In this document: positions 1 to 9,038 of the stretch, in pieces
Layout: every line of letters begins with the position of its first letter
Numbering within the stretch: the stretch's first letter is position 1
NCBI GenBank assembly: GCA_943704415.1
Contig: CALSCO010000784.1
Coordinates: 1 to 26,908, forward strand
Reading direction: 5' to 3'
Origin: Parvularia atlantis
Taxonomy: Eukaryota; Opisthokonta; Rotosphaerida
Length of the DNA stretch: 26,908 nucleotides
Made by a program: the position numbers and the translations under genes
The notes under the pieces: generated by a model
Database searches by the model: none
Told to the model about the DNA's origin: nothing
Seen by the model: only the letters and a program-made list of their open reading frames with translations

Positions 1-64
1 CCCACACCGCTGGCCTCCCCGCCCCGCCAGCGCGCGCGCCCCGGCGGTTTGTGCGAACGCGCAC

Positions 65-173
65 CTTTGAGGAACCCCTTGTACCACTGCTGCAGCTCCT
101 TGCGGTCAAAGTTGGTGGCCTTGGTCAGCTCGGCGAGCTGCTCGGGCGAGAGCTTGCTGTTCTGTTTGCCCAT
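65..173 (-). CDS. NCS1: Neuronal calcium sensor 1 (frequenin), first coding exon only
   Basis: NCS1/frequenin is an N-myristoylated EF-hand calcium sensor that regulates phosphatidylinositol 4-kinase and other membrane targets. Only the N-terminal 36 residues are visible. They begin [16 protein letters not shown], with Gly2 as the myristoylation site, and continue through the near-invariant family block [11 protein letters not shown]. The exon stops after FLK plus one base at a GTGCGC donor. The family continues KDCPSG, but no acceptor near the left edge gives that sequence, so the rest of the gene, including all EF-hands, presumably lies beyond the window or past an unresolved edge. It is on the same strand as, and downstream of, the 270-residue gene, with 129 bases between them. 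Identification is firm for so short a fragment; the edge splice is not settled. Confidence 0.85.
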
Positions 174-302
174 TGGAAGGTGGCGGGCGCGTGCGACTCG
201 GCCTGCGCGGCCGGGTCAGTCGCAAGAAGAGGGCCACAGCTTGCCAGATAACTTCTGAGATACAAATGTTATGAGTACTCTCATTATACATAAATCATCA
301 GG
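174..302. promoter_or_regulatory. Short AT-richer spacer between two minus-strand genes
   Basis: This 129-base gap holds the 3' end of the 270-residue gene and the 5' region of NCS1. Its part near 255-300 is clearly poorer in G and C than the rest of the window and contains the 8-base palindrome GAGTACTC at 273-280. AT-rich 3' flanks of this kind often carry polyadenylation signals; no canonical AATAAA is visible. Promoter function is inferred from position only. Confidence 0.35.
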
Positions 303-1216
303 CTACATGATCAGGTCGTCGAGCAGCGCCTCCAGGTTCTGCGCTGCTGGCGCGGGTGCGGGTGCGGGCGCGGGTGCTGGCGTGGCTGCTGGCGTCGGCA
401 CTGGTGCAGGTGCAGGCGTCGGTGCAGGTGCGACGGGCGACGCAGCGACAGGCAATGCGGCAGTTGGCTTGGCAGTTGCGATTGTCGTGGCCGCGGGTAC
501 GGCCGGACGCGCGACAGTCGGCTGCTCAAGCACCCACTGCGCGCACACGTGAGCCGATCATCAGCTGCGCGATGTGACACACACCTCGGCCAGCGACGCG
601 CTCATGCCCACACGCCGAGCGAGCGGCACCTGCTGCACGAGCGCCCCGAGCCGCGTCAGGTCGAGCTCAAACGCGTCGCGGTAGGCTTTGTCGTCGCGCC
701 GCTCGTCCTCGTCGTCCGCGGTCGGCGCCCACGCCGTCGCCGCCGCCGCGCGCGTTACATCAGCAGCCGCAGCGACCACGTCCGTCGGCGCGCTGGCCAG
801 CGTCTGCAGCAGCTCGCGCGTCTCCCGCGCTAGCGCCGCCTCGAGCGACTCGTCGCCAGCCGCAGCAGCGCCGTCGGCCGGCTCCGCGAAGCGGAACGCG
901 TTGCTCACGAGCTTGCGCCGGCTGTAGACGGGCCGCCGTCGGTCGTCGTCGTCGCCGTCGTCCGACGCCCCCTCACCGTCGCTGCGATCGCTGTCGTTGC
1001 CGGCCGGTGCGGCTGTCGGGCGCGGGCGGCCGTGCTGCGGTTGGTGTGAGCAACGCATCGGAAGTGGCAACGGGGCACATCACGCACGGCCGGCCCCGCA
1101 TCGGCCAGGGCCCGCCCGCCGCGCTGCTTGCGCTGGTACTGGCGCGACCTGCGCATCCCCGCGCCGTGCGAGCGCTCAGTGCTCGCGCGGCGAGGCTCCG
1201 GCGCACGAGACGGCAC
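303..1216 (-). CDS. Unrecognised 270-residue protein, 3 exons
   Basis: I do not recognise this protein. Three exons (1088-1216, 585-1034, 303-536) join in phase 0 with GTGCGT and GTGTGT donors. Residues 1-43 are strongly basic, which could be an unstructured or nuclear-targeting segment. Residues about 55-75 are acidic (runs of D), followed by YSRRKLVSNAFRF, the most conserved-looking block. A helical stretch around LEAALARETRELLQTL and another around FELDLTRLGALVQQV follow. The C-terminal third is Ala/Pro-rich (PAPAPA repeats), and the protein ends NLEALLDDLIM. Translation could instead start at Met21. The gene is divergent from BMS1 with only 58 bases between the start codons, so the two may share a promoter. 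The reading frame and splicing look real; function is unknown. Confidence 0.65.
350..432. repeat. Low-complexity GGTGCGGGC-type repeat coding for PA/AP run
   Basis: Short GC-rich units of six to nine bases recur here and, read on the minus strand, encode the alternating Pro-Ala tract near the C-terminus of the 270-residue protein. The tract is compositionally simple and probably varies in length between strains. Confidence 0.6.
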
Positions 1217-1274
1217 TTCTGCTGCTTGTGTGGATCCGGCCGCATCTCGATAGATCGATCAGGCTCTTGTCAAC
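1217..1274. promoter_or_regulatory. 58-base divergent promoter region (270-residue gene / BMS1)
   Basis: The start codons of two opposite-strand genes are only 58 bases apart. The spacer contains the perfect 8-base palindrome GATCGATC at 1253-1260, within a locally AT-richer patch. No TATA box is evident. A shared bidirectional promoter is inferred from the geometry. Confidence 0.4.
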
Positions 1275-4200
1275 ATGGAGGTGTGTGACAGCGCGCGCCA
1301 TGTGGCGGGCCTGCTCAACGCTCTGCGCCGGCCTCGCAGAGGGACCGGCCGCAGCACAAGCACAAGAAGGGCCGCGCCGGCGTCAAGTTCGACCGCCGCC
1401 AGGGGCGCGCGCAGCAGAAGCAGGCGCAGCGCGAGGAGGCGCAGCAGCAGCGCCGCGACGCTGGCGACGCCGGCGACGCCGCGGGCGTGACCGACGAGAC
1501 GACGCGCGCCGGCAAACACGACAAGTCGAGCAACGCCAAGGCGCGTTGCCGGCCACGGGCAGCCTGCGTGGATGGCTGACGTGTACTCGCACGCACAGGC
1601 GTTTGCGCTCAACTCGGGCCGCTCCGCCCTCCGCGCCGTTGCGCGCAACGCCGACCGCGAGCAGCGCCGCCTGCACGTGCCGCTGGCCGACCGGTCGCAG
1701 GAGGAGCCGCCGCCGGTGCTCATCGCCGTCGTGGGCCCGCCCAAGGCACGCGCTTCCTGCGTGTGTAGACGTGTGCTGAACGCGCACGAAACGCCAGGTC
1801 GGCAAGAGCACGCTCATCCGCTCGCTCGTCAAGCGCTACGCGGCGCAGAACCTGGGCGAGGTCAAGGGCCCCGTGACGGTCGTGTCGGGTGCGCAGTGTC
1901 CGTGGCAGTGCACGCGTGCTCACACGCCGGGGCCCCGCAAGGCAAGAAGCGCCGTCTGACGTTTGTTGAGTGCGCGAACGACATCAACGCGATGCTCGAC
2001 TGCGCCAAGTCGGCCGACCTCGTGCTGATGCTGATCGACGCGTCATTCGGGTTTGAGATGGTGCGCGCAGCGCCTCGTGTGTGCTACGTGTGCGGCTGGC
2101 GTGACGCGGTATTGTGGCGTGCAGGAGCAGTTTGAGTTCCTCAACATGTGCCAGGTCCACGGCTTCCCCAAGATCATGGGCGTGCTCACGCACCTGGACA
2201 AGTTCAAAAACATTGCGCAGCTGCGCAAGCGTAAGAAGGCGCTCAAGCAGCGCTTCTGGACCGAGATCTACGACGGCGCCAAGCTGTTTTACCTCTCGGG
2301 TCTGATCAACGGGCGCTACCCGAAGATGGAGATACAGAACCTGGCGCGGTGCGTCCGCACGGTCTGTACAAACGCTGAGGGGCGCGCGCTGACACCCGCG
2401 CTCACCAGCTTCATCTCCGTCATGAAGTTCCGCCCGCTCATCTGGCGCAACACGCACCCGTACATCCTCGCGGACCGCATGGAGGACCTGACGCCGGTGG
2501 AGCAGATCAAGGCCAACCCGAAGACCGACCGCCGCGTGCGCCCGCTGCAGCCCGTGCGCCCACATTGTGCGCCGCTGACCGCGAGGTGCCTCGTTGCAGG
2601 TCACGCTGTACGGCTACGTGCGCGGCACCAACCTGAAGCACGGCAACAAGGTGCGCCCAATGCGCCGTGCAGACGCCGTGCTGAAAGCGGCGCTCCCGTC
2701 AGGTGCACATCGCGGGCCTCGGCGACTTTGCCGTGGCCGAGGCGACAATGCTGCCGGACCCGTGCCCGCTCCCGGACACGTTCAAGGCCAAGACGCTCAA
2801 CATGAAGCAGCGCCTGCTGTACGCGCCGGTGCGTCCAGCGCGCGTGCGCGCGTGAAGGTGGCCGCAGCGCGTCGGCTGATTGCGCGCGGCGTACAGATGG
2901 CCGACATCGGCGACATCCTGTACGATAAGGACGCGGTGTACATTGAGGTGCCCGGGGTGTACTCCAAGGCCGCACCCAAGGACGACGACGACGACGCTGA
3001 GGGCGAGGACGGGACTGCGCCGGCGCCCAACCTTGGTGCGCCGTCGTCGGCGAGCGCGGCGGCCGCCTGGCCTTACCAGACGCGCCGGCAGCGCGTACCG
3101 AGGGCGACTCCATGATGCTAGACCTGCAGAACACGCGGCGGCCGGTGTCGGAGCAGCTAAAGCAGAGCGAGGTGCGCCTGCTTGCCGAGTCGGTGCCGCT
3201 GCGGTCCGAGGACGTCGAGCACGATGGTGCGCGCTTGTCGCGCTTCCGCTGTGACTAAGTGGCTACTGCAGGCCGAGTGCGGCGGCGTGTTCTTTTCGAC
3301 GACGACAACGACGACAACGACGACAACGACGACAACGACGACAACGACAGTGGCGCGGATGACGGCGACGACGACGACGATGGCGCGGATGACGATGATC
3401 GCGGTCCACGGCGAGTGGGTCGTGCGCTGGTGGCGTGCCCGGGGCCTTGAAGTGCGCGTGCTTTCCCCTGACAATCGCGTGCCGCCAGGACCTTGACGAT
3501 GGCGACCAGGAGCACTACGGCGGCATCGCATTCGAGGACAGCGACTCGGATCTGGGCAACGCCGAGGACGACGACGATGATGCCGCACAAGACGAAGATG
3601 CGGCGGGCGGTGATGATGCGCAAGCGAGCTCGCAAGCGAATGAGGACGCCAACGACCAGCAGTCGCAGGAGCTGTCGGCGCTCAGGTGGAAGGCAAGCGG
3701 TGCACTCGCGCACAACGCACGCACGCACTGACTGCCGTGCGGCCCTGGCCAGGAAAATATCAACGCCCTGGCCGACCGCGCGTTCCGGCTGGGACGGCGC
3801 GTCAACCTCATGGCGCTCGTGTACGGCATCGACAAGAAGAACGCGCTCGAGAGCGACGAGACGCGCGCCCAGAGCGACGACCTGTTCCGCGTGCGCCAGC
3901 CGACCGGTAGCGGCACGGGCGATGACGACGTGACACAGAGCGTGGACAGGTGCGCACACCGCCGAGGACGCCCATGCGCGTGCATGCTCACGCCGCGCCG
4001 CATCACAGCATCAAGGCCCTGCTGCGCTCGGGGGGCTACTTTGACGGCGCCGAAGACTGGAGCGACGACGAGGTGCAGCAGTCGATCCGGCACCGCTTCA
4101 TCACGGGCGGGCCCGCGCCTGTGGCGCCAGCTTCCGCGGCGGGCGAAGACGACGAGGCCGGTGCGCTTGGCCTCCGTGCGACTCGCGGCGGCACATTGAT

Positions 4201-6417
4201 GAGCGCCACCAGACGGCGACTTTGAGGACCTCGAGACGGGCGAGAAGCACGCGGGGCAGGCGGCGCCTGCGACGGCCGACAGCATGGCGGTCGGCCACAA
4301 TGACGACGAGCCTGCCGATGAGGACGAGCTGATGCGCAAGAAGGCCGAGCTCAAGCGCAAGTTCCTCGAGCAGTGCGTGCGCATGCACGTGTACCGGCCG
4401 TGCCTGACGCAGCCGCCGCAACGCAGGTACGACGCCGAGACGGAGGCCAAGAGCGCGGGCGGGAAGGACCAGACGTACTACGATTCAATGAAGGAGGAGA
4501 TCGACGCGCAGCTGAAGAAGAACCGCGCCGAGTTTGCCGACGAGTCGGACGAGGTGCGCCGACTGCGCCCGTGCCTGCTGCTGCTGCGCGTTCTCAGCGC
4601 AGCTGCGTTGCGCGCCAGGCACGCACGCTCTACGAGGGCTTCCGGCCGGGCCAGTACGTGCGTCTCGTGTTTGACGGTGCGGCTGCGCTGTGAAGACGAC
4701 GTCTTTGACTCGCACCGCAGGCGTCCCGTGCGAGTTTGTGGAGCACTTTGACCCGCGCGTGCCCGTACTGGTCGGTGGCCTGCTGCCGGGAGAGGACGCA
4801 CTCGGGTTTATCCAGGCACGTTTGCTTGTTCACGTGCATGTACGCGGGGCTGACACCAGGCTATACACCAGGTCCGCATCAAGCGCCACCGCTGGTTTGG
4901 CCGCGTGCTCAAGAACAACGACCCGCTCATCTTCTCGATCGGCTGGCGGCGGTTTCAGTCGCTGCCGATGTACTCGCTCAAGGACGACGGGCAGCGCAAC
5001 CGCATGCTCAAGTACACGCCCGAGCACATGCACTGCAACGCGACCTTCTACGGTCCCATCACCCCGCCCAACACGGGCCTGTGCGCGCTCCAGTCGCTCG
5101 CGTCGAACACGGTGCGCGTCCGCGCTGCGCTGCGCCGACGGCCTGCTCACGCGCGCTGCCCCCTCCGTGCAGCCGCACTTTCGCGTCGCGGCCACGGGCG
5201 TTGTGCTCGAGCTCGACAAGTCATTCACGCTCGTCAAGAAGCTCAAGCTGACGGGCGTGCCCGTGCAAGTGTTCAAGAACACGGCGTTCATCAAAAACAT
5301 GTTTACGAGCGCGCTTGAGGTGGCCAAGTTTGAGGGCGCGGCCGTGCGCACCGTGTCGGGTGCGTGCGTGCTGGCGCGTGCGTGCACCGGCGGCACTGAC
5401 CGCGACGTGGCGCCTCGCAGGGATACGCGGCCAGGTGAAGAAGGCGCTGCCAAAGCCCGAGGGGTGCTTCCGCGCGACCTTTGAAGACAAGATCCTCATG
5501 AGCGGTGCGCGCACAGGCACGTGCGCGCGCTGTGCTGAGCGTGCGTGCGCAGACATCGTCTTCCTGCGTGCCTGGGTGCCCGTCACGCCGCGCAAGTTCT
5601 ACTTCCCTGTGACGTCGCTGCTGCTGCCCGACAAGACGCAGCCGTGGGTGGTGCGTGGCCGGCCGAGCCGTTGTGATGAGTTCCCGCTCACGCGCTCGGC
5701 CAGGGCATGCGCTCTGTCGGCGAGCTGCGGCGCGAACGCAGCGAGCGGGCGCCGGTCAAGAAGGACTCGCAGTATCAGGTATGCGTGCAGAGCAGCGGCT
5801 GTCGATCTGAGCGCGCGTGCGCGCGCGCGGGCTTCAGAAAATCGTGCGCAAGGAGCGCAAGTTCAGTCCGCTGCAGATCCCCAAGTCGCTGCAAGCCGCG
5901 CTACCGTTCGCGTCCAAGGTGCGGGCGTGTGCGGGCGTGTGCACCGAGGCACCGAGCGTTACGGTCGCTCCGCCGTCGCGCAGCCCAAGCAGCTCAAGCC
6001 GCGCGCGTCGAGCAAGCCGACGTACGCGGTGCGGCGCGCAGTGGTGATGGACGAGAGCGAGAAGAAGGCGCGCACGCCACCGCTCGCGTGCACGAGCCGT
6101 CACGTGACGCCCGCCACCCCCGCCAGATCTACACGCTCATGCAGCAGATCAACACGCTGCGCAATGAGAAGGCGCAGACGCGGCGGCTCAAGGACGACCA
6201 GCGCAAGGCCGAGCACGTGAAGAAGCTCGCCAAGGAGGAGGTGCGCACGCTCTCTCTCGCGCGCGCGATATGTGCCGTCGCGCTCGCGAGTGTGCTCACG
6301 CGGCGCCACCGGCAGGCCGAGGCGGCGGGCCGGCGGCGCGACGCGAAGCGCAAGCACTTTGAGGAGGCGGCGCGAAGCGGCAAGCGGTCGCGGCCGTCTG
6401 ACACGCAGCAGCAGTGA
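1275..6417 (+). CDS. BMS1: Ribosome biogenesis GTPase BMS1
   Basis: BMS1 is the nucleolar GTPase that binds Rcl1 and drives 18S rRNA processing in the small-subunit processome. The spliced protein is about 1190 residues, matching yeast length. Recognisable blocks in order: the start M-E split from a basic HKHKKG tail; HVPLADR; the P-loop [89 protein letters not shown]; a long acidic middle; [40 protein letters not shown]; the C-terminal core [45 protein letters not shown] and [20 protein letters not shown]; then a basic coiled tail. I place 27 introns. Five use GC donors (1541-1598, 1746-1797, 3693-3752, 4816-4871, 6068-6126). The first coding exon is only ATGGAG. Confidence 0.96.
3301..3345 (+). 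repeat. Five tandem copies of GACGACAAC within BMS1
   Basis: A perfect 9-base unit occurs five times in a row and is flanked by partial units, coding for a (DDN)n run in the acidic linker of BMS1. The exon then continues with further GAC-rich sequence. It is in frame, so length changes would be tolerated in a disordered acidic region. Confidence 0.85.
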
Positions 6418-6536
6418 GCGCACAAACAGCGGTCAGTGTGCGACAGGGATGCGCTGGGCGTACTGGTGCACGCGCGCGCGACGAGTGCGTCGTTTGGGTC
6501 GAGGCCGACAATCTCGTCACGGCGGGATAAATGCTC

Positions 6537-6548
6537 TGGAACGTTCCA
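6537..6548. promoter_or_regulatory. Perfect palindrome resembling a heat-shock element
   Basis: TGGAACGTTCCA is a perfect 12-base palindrome containing GAA and TTC spaced by two bases, the inverted pair recognised by heat-shock factor. A further GAA lies five bases downstream, out of the canonical five-base register. It lies upstream of the RGS gene. Factor binding is inferred from motif resemblance only. Confidence 0.35.
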
Positions 6549-6727
6549 CCGAAACACACGTGCGACGTAGGCACGTTGTCACAGCGATCGACGTGCCGCG
6601 TGATTGGCTCGCTGCGTCGCACGCAGCACAAAAAACACTGCCCCTGTTTGAGCCGCGCGCGCGCGGGGGCCCTGCTGTCCCCCACCCCCCCCCCACCCGC
6701 CGGCGCGTCGGCCGCGGCGCACGTGTA

Positions 6728-6746
6728 CTGAAACGCTTCGTTTCAG
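6728..6746 (+). promoter_or_regulatory. Inverted repeat CTGAAACG / CGTTTCAG with 3-base loop
   Basis: Two perfect 8-base arms flank CTT, 15 bases upstream of the predicted start codon of the RGS gene. In RNA this would be a compact hairpin in the 5' leader; in DNA it could be an operator-like site. The right arm also ends in TTTCAG, so it could alternatively be an intron acceptor for an unseen 5' exon. Confidence 0.4.
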
Positions 6747-6761
6747 GTGAAAAAAAGGACG

Positions 6762-8946
6762 ATGCTGTCGCCGCTGTCGAGCCCGTGGTCGGCACAGGAG
6801 ATCTTTGGCGTGGCGACGTGGCCCGTCGTGCTGTTCATGCTGCCGTGTGCGTCCTCTGCATGAAACGTGTGGGGCGGTCCGTGACGAAGACGCCTGCGCC
6901 GCGCAGACACGGTCCTGTTTGTGCTGCGGCGGCACCGGCGGCCGATCAAGGTGCGCGCCGCTCGGCAGTGTGCGTGCGAGCGTGGCTGACGGCGCACACC
7001 AGGGGCGCATGATCGGCCTGTCGCTGGCCATGGACGTGGCGACGATCCTGTGGGCGTTCGTGCTGTGCTGGAAGATGGTCTTTTGGCGCGACTGGCCGTG
7101 CCTGCTCAACATCTGGGACTCGCACATCGTCGCCAACTTCCTCGCCGTACTGTACATGGCCCGGACGTGGCTGCTGCTGATCGAGCACAACAAGACCGAC
7201 CTCAAGAACGCCATCGCCACCGCCTCCTCGCCCGCGCAGATGGACGCGTACCAGCCGCAGCTGGGCTGGCGGCCATCGCAGGCGCGTTGTCGGCGCGCGG
7301 CGGCGCTGGACGGCGGCCTGACGCCGCAGCACAGATCGCCGCGTACGTGACCTACATCGTCTCGTACGCCTCGCCGCGCTTCGTCGTCTCGGTCGTGCTC
7401 GTCGTGCTTACGGCCACGATCATCCCCGTGTTTATCTTCACCAACAGGGCCGCGCCGCCGGATGACTTTTGGGCGTGGGGTGCGCCGTGTGCGCCGCGCG
7501 GCGACGGCGGCCACCTCACGCCCGCGCCGCGCGGCAGAGGGCTGCTATACCACGCCGGCGGCCGCGCTGCTCGCCGCCGAGCTGGTGATGTACGCGGCCG
7601 CGGCCACGGCCTTCGCCTTCAAGATCCGCAGCAGGGAGGACGACAACTACGGCATCAAGAACGAGCTGCGCATCACGGGCTACACTCTCGCGATCTACGT
7701 CGTGCCCTGGGTCCTGTTCAATCTCGTGCCCAAGCTGCGCGCGCTCAACGACACCGTCTTCCGCATCACGACCGCACTCGCGCTCTTTCTCATCACGCTG
7801 CTGTTCGTCTTCCGCACGGTCCTGCCTGTGCACGACAGCGTGCGTGCTTTGCGTCGCGCGGTGCACCATGTGCTCACGCCGCGCGCGCACGCCAGTACCG
7901 CATCCGCCGCATCTACAAGCGCAGGGTCAGCCACGAGATTGACCAGTTCACCGAGCTGCGCTTCCTGCTAGCCAACCCGAGCGGCTTTGCGGTGCGCGCC
8001 TGCACCTTGCTGTTTTTTTTTTGCGGGTGCGCTGACGCCCAGCCGCACCCAGGCGTTTGCGTCGTTCCTCGCCAAGGAGTTTTCAAACGAGAACATCCTG
8101 TTCTGGGACGAGGCGCGCACGTTCCGGCACTACGTCGAGCGTGAGATGTCGCCCATGAGCGAGATCATGAAGAGGTGTGCGTCGCGGCGTGGTGGCTGCG
8201 CGGGCTGACGCAGCGCACCGCGCCACAGCGCACAGGCCATCTTTGACAAATACATCGCCGAGGGCGCGATCGCGCAGGTGCGTGGGGCCGCACTGTCGTG
8301 CAGACATGCCATGGCCGCTCACGCGTCGCCGCAACAGGTCAACCTGACGCACGGCATCGTTCGCGCGCTCATGGCGCGCATGAGCAAGCTGCGCGAGGCC
8401 GCTGCCCTCCCCGGCGTGTCGCCCACCGACTCGGCGCTCAAGCACCAGGCCGGGCAGCTCTACGCCGAGGCCGAGAAGCACATCTTCAACGTGCTTGTGC
8501 AGGTGTGCGCAGGCGTGCGTGCTGCCGTGAAGCGCGTTGCTGACACGCGCGCGCATCGCAGGACCCGTACCCGCGCTTCTGCCGCAGCGCAGAGTACGCT
8601 GCCGTGCGCGAGCTGGTGCAGGACATCCGCATCGAGGCACGCACTCCCCGAGCGCGAGACGCGCGGCGCTGTGCTGTGCTGATGCGCGTACGCCAGTTTG
8701 TCAGCCTCGGCCCCGACGCGGCCACGCAGCGACTGTCGTCGATGTACTCGCTCCTGCCGCCGCCCGTGCACTTTGTCGACCGGCCATCACTCGGTGCGCA
8801 CGCCTCCTCTTTGTGCGCGCACGGCTGCTGACCCGCGTGGCGCAGCGGTTGACTCGGACCTCGAAATGCACAGCAGCACGTCGTTTCTGCTGCTCTCGCC
8901 GTCGTCCGGCGCACCGCCTGCGCGCGACGCCGAGGTCGAGCCCTGA
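6762..8946 (+). CDS. Seven-transmembrane RGS-domain protein
   Basis: The protein is predicted to be a membrane protein that accelerates GTP hydrolysis by a G-alpha subunit, combining a GPCR-like bundle with an RGS domain as in plant AtRGS1 and fungal GprK. About 515 residues are spliced from 12 exons. Seven hydrophobic segments are visible, around VVLFMLPYTVLFVL, LSLAMDVATILWAFVL, NFLAVLYMARTWLLLI, VVSVVLVVLTATIIPVFIF, ALLAAELVMYAAAATAFAF, LAIYVVPWVLFNLV and ALALFLITLLFVF. They are followed by the RGS core FASFLAKEFSNENILFWDEA, AIFDKYIAEGA, VNLTHGI and IFNVLVQDPYPRFCRS. A Ser-rich tail ends the protein. The start is the first ATG giving TM1 in frame. The intron at 7282-7334 has a GC donor after CAG. 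A second possible GC-AG intron (8637-8696) is 60 bases, in frame and stop-free, so it might be retained. Confidence 0.85.
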
Positions 8947-9038
8947 CCGGGGCCGCACGCATGGCAGCTGCTGTGCAGCCGCCTTGTAGTAGCAGCAGCA
9001 CCATCACCACCACCTTGTCCAGCTATTGTCAACTCTCA

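Larger units (their letters stand above)
6418..6761. promoter_or_regulatory. 344-base spacer between BMS1 and the RGS gene
   Basis: This is the longest gene-free stretch. I see no convincing exon in it. It holds a 12-base palindrome TGGAACGTTCCA (6537-6548), an ATTGG (inverted CCAAT) at about 6603, a C-rich run around 6679-6697, and an 8-base inverted repeat with a 3-base loop ending 15 bases before the downstream ATG. It must contain the BMS1 3' end and probably the promoter of the RGS gene. Confidence 0.5.

Noticed and set aside
6679-6697. C-rich run in the BMS1-RGS spacer as another intronic poly-G
   Set aside because: It is intergenic, interrupted by A, and shorter, so it does not belong with the sense-strand poly-G runs in introns.
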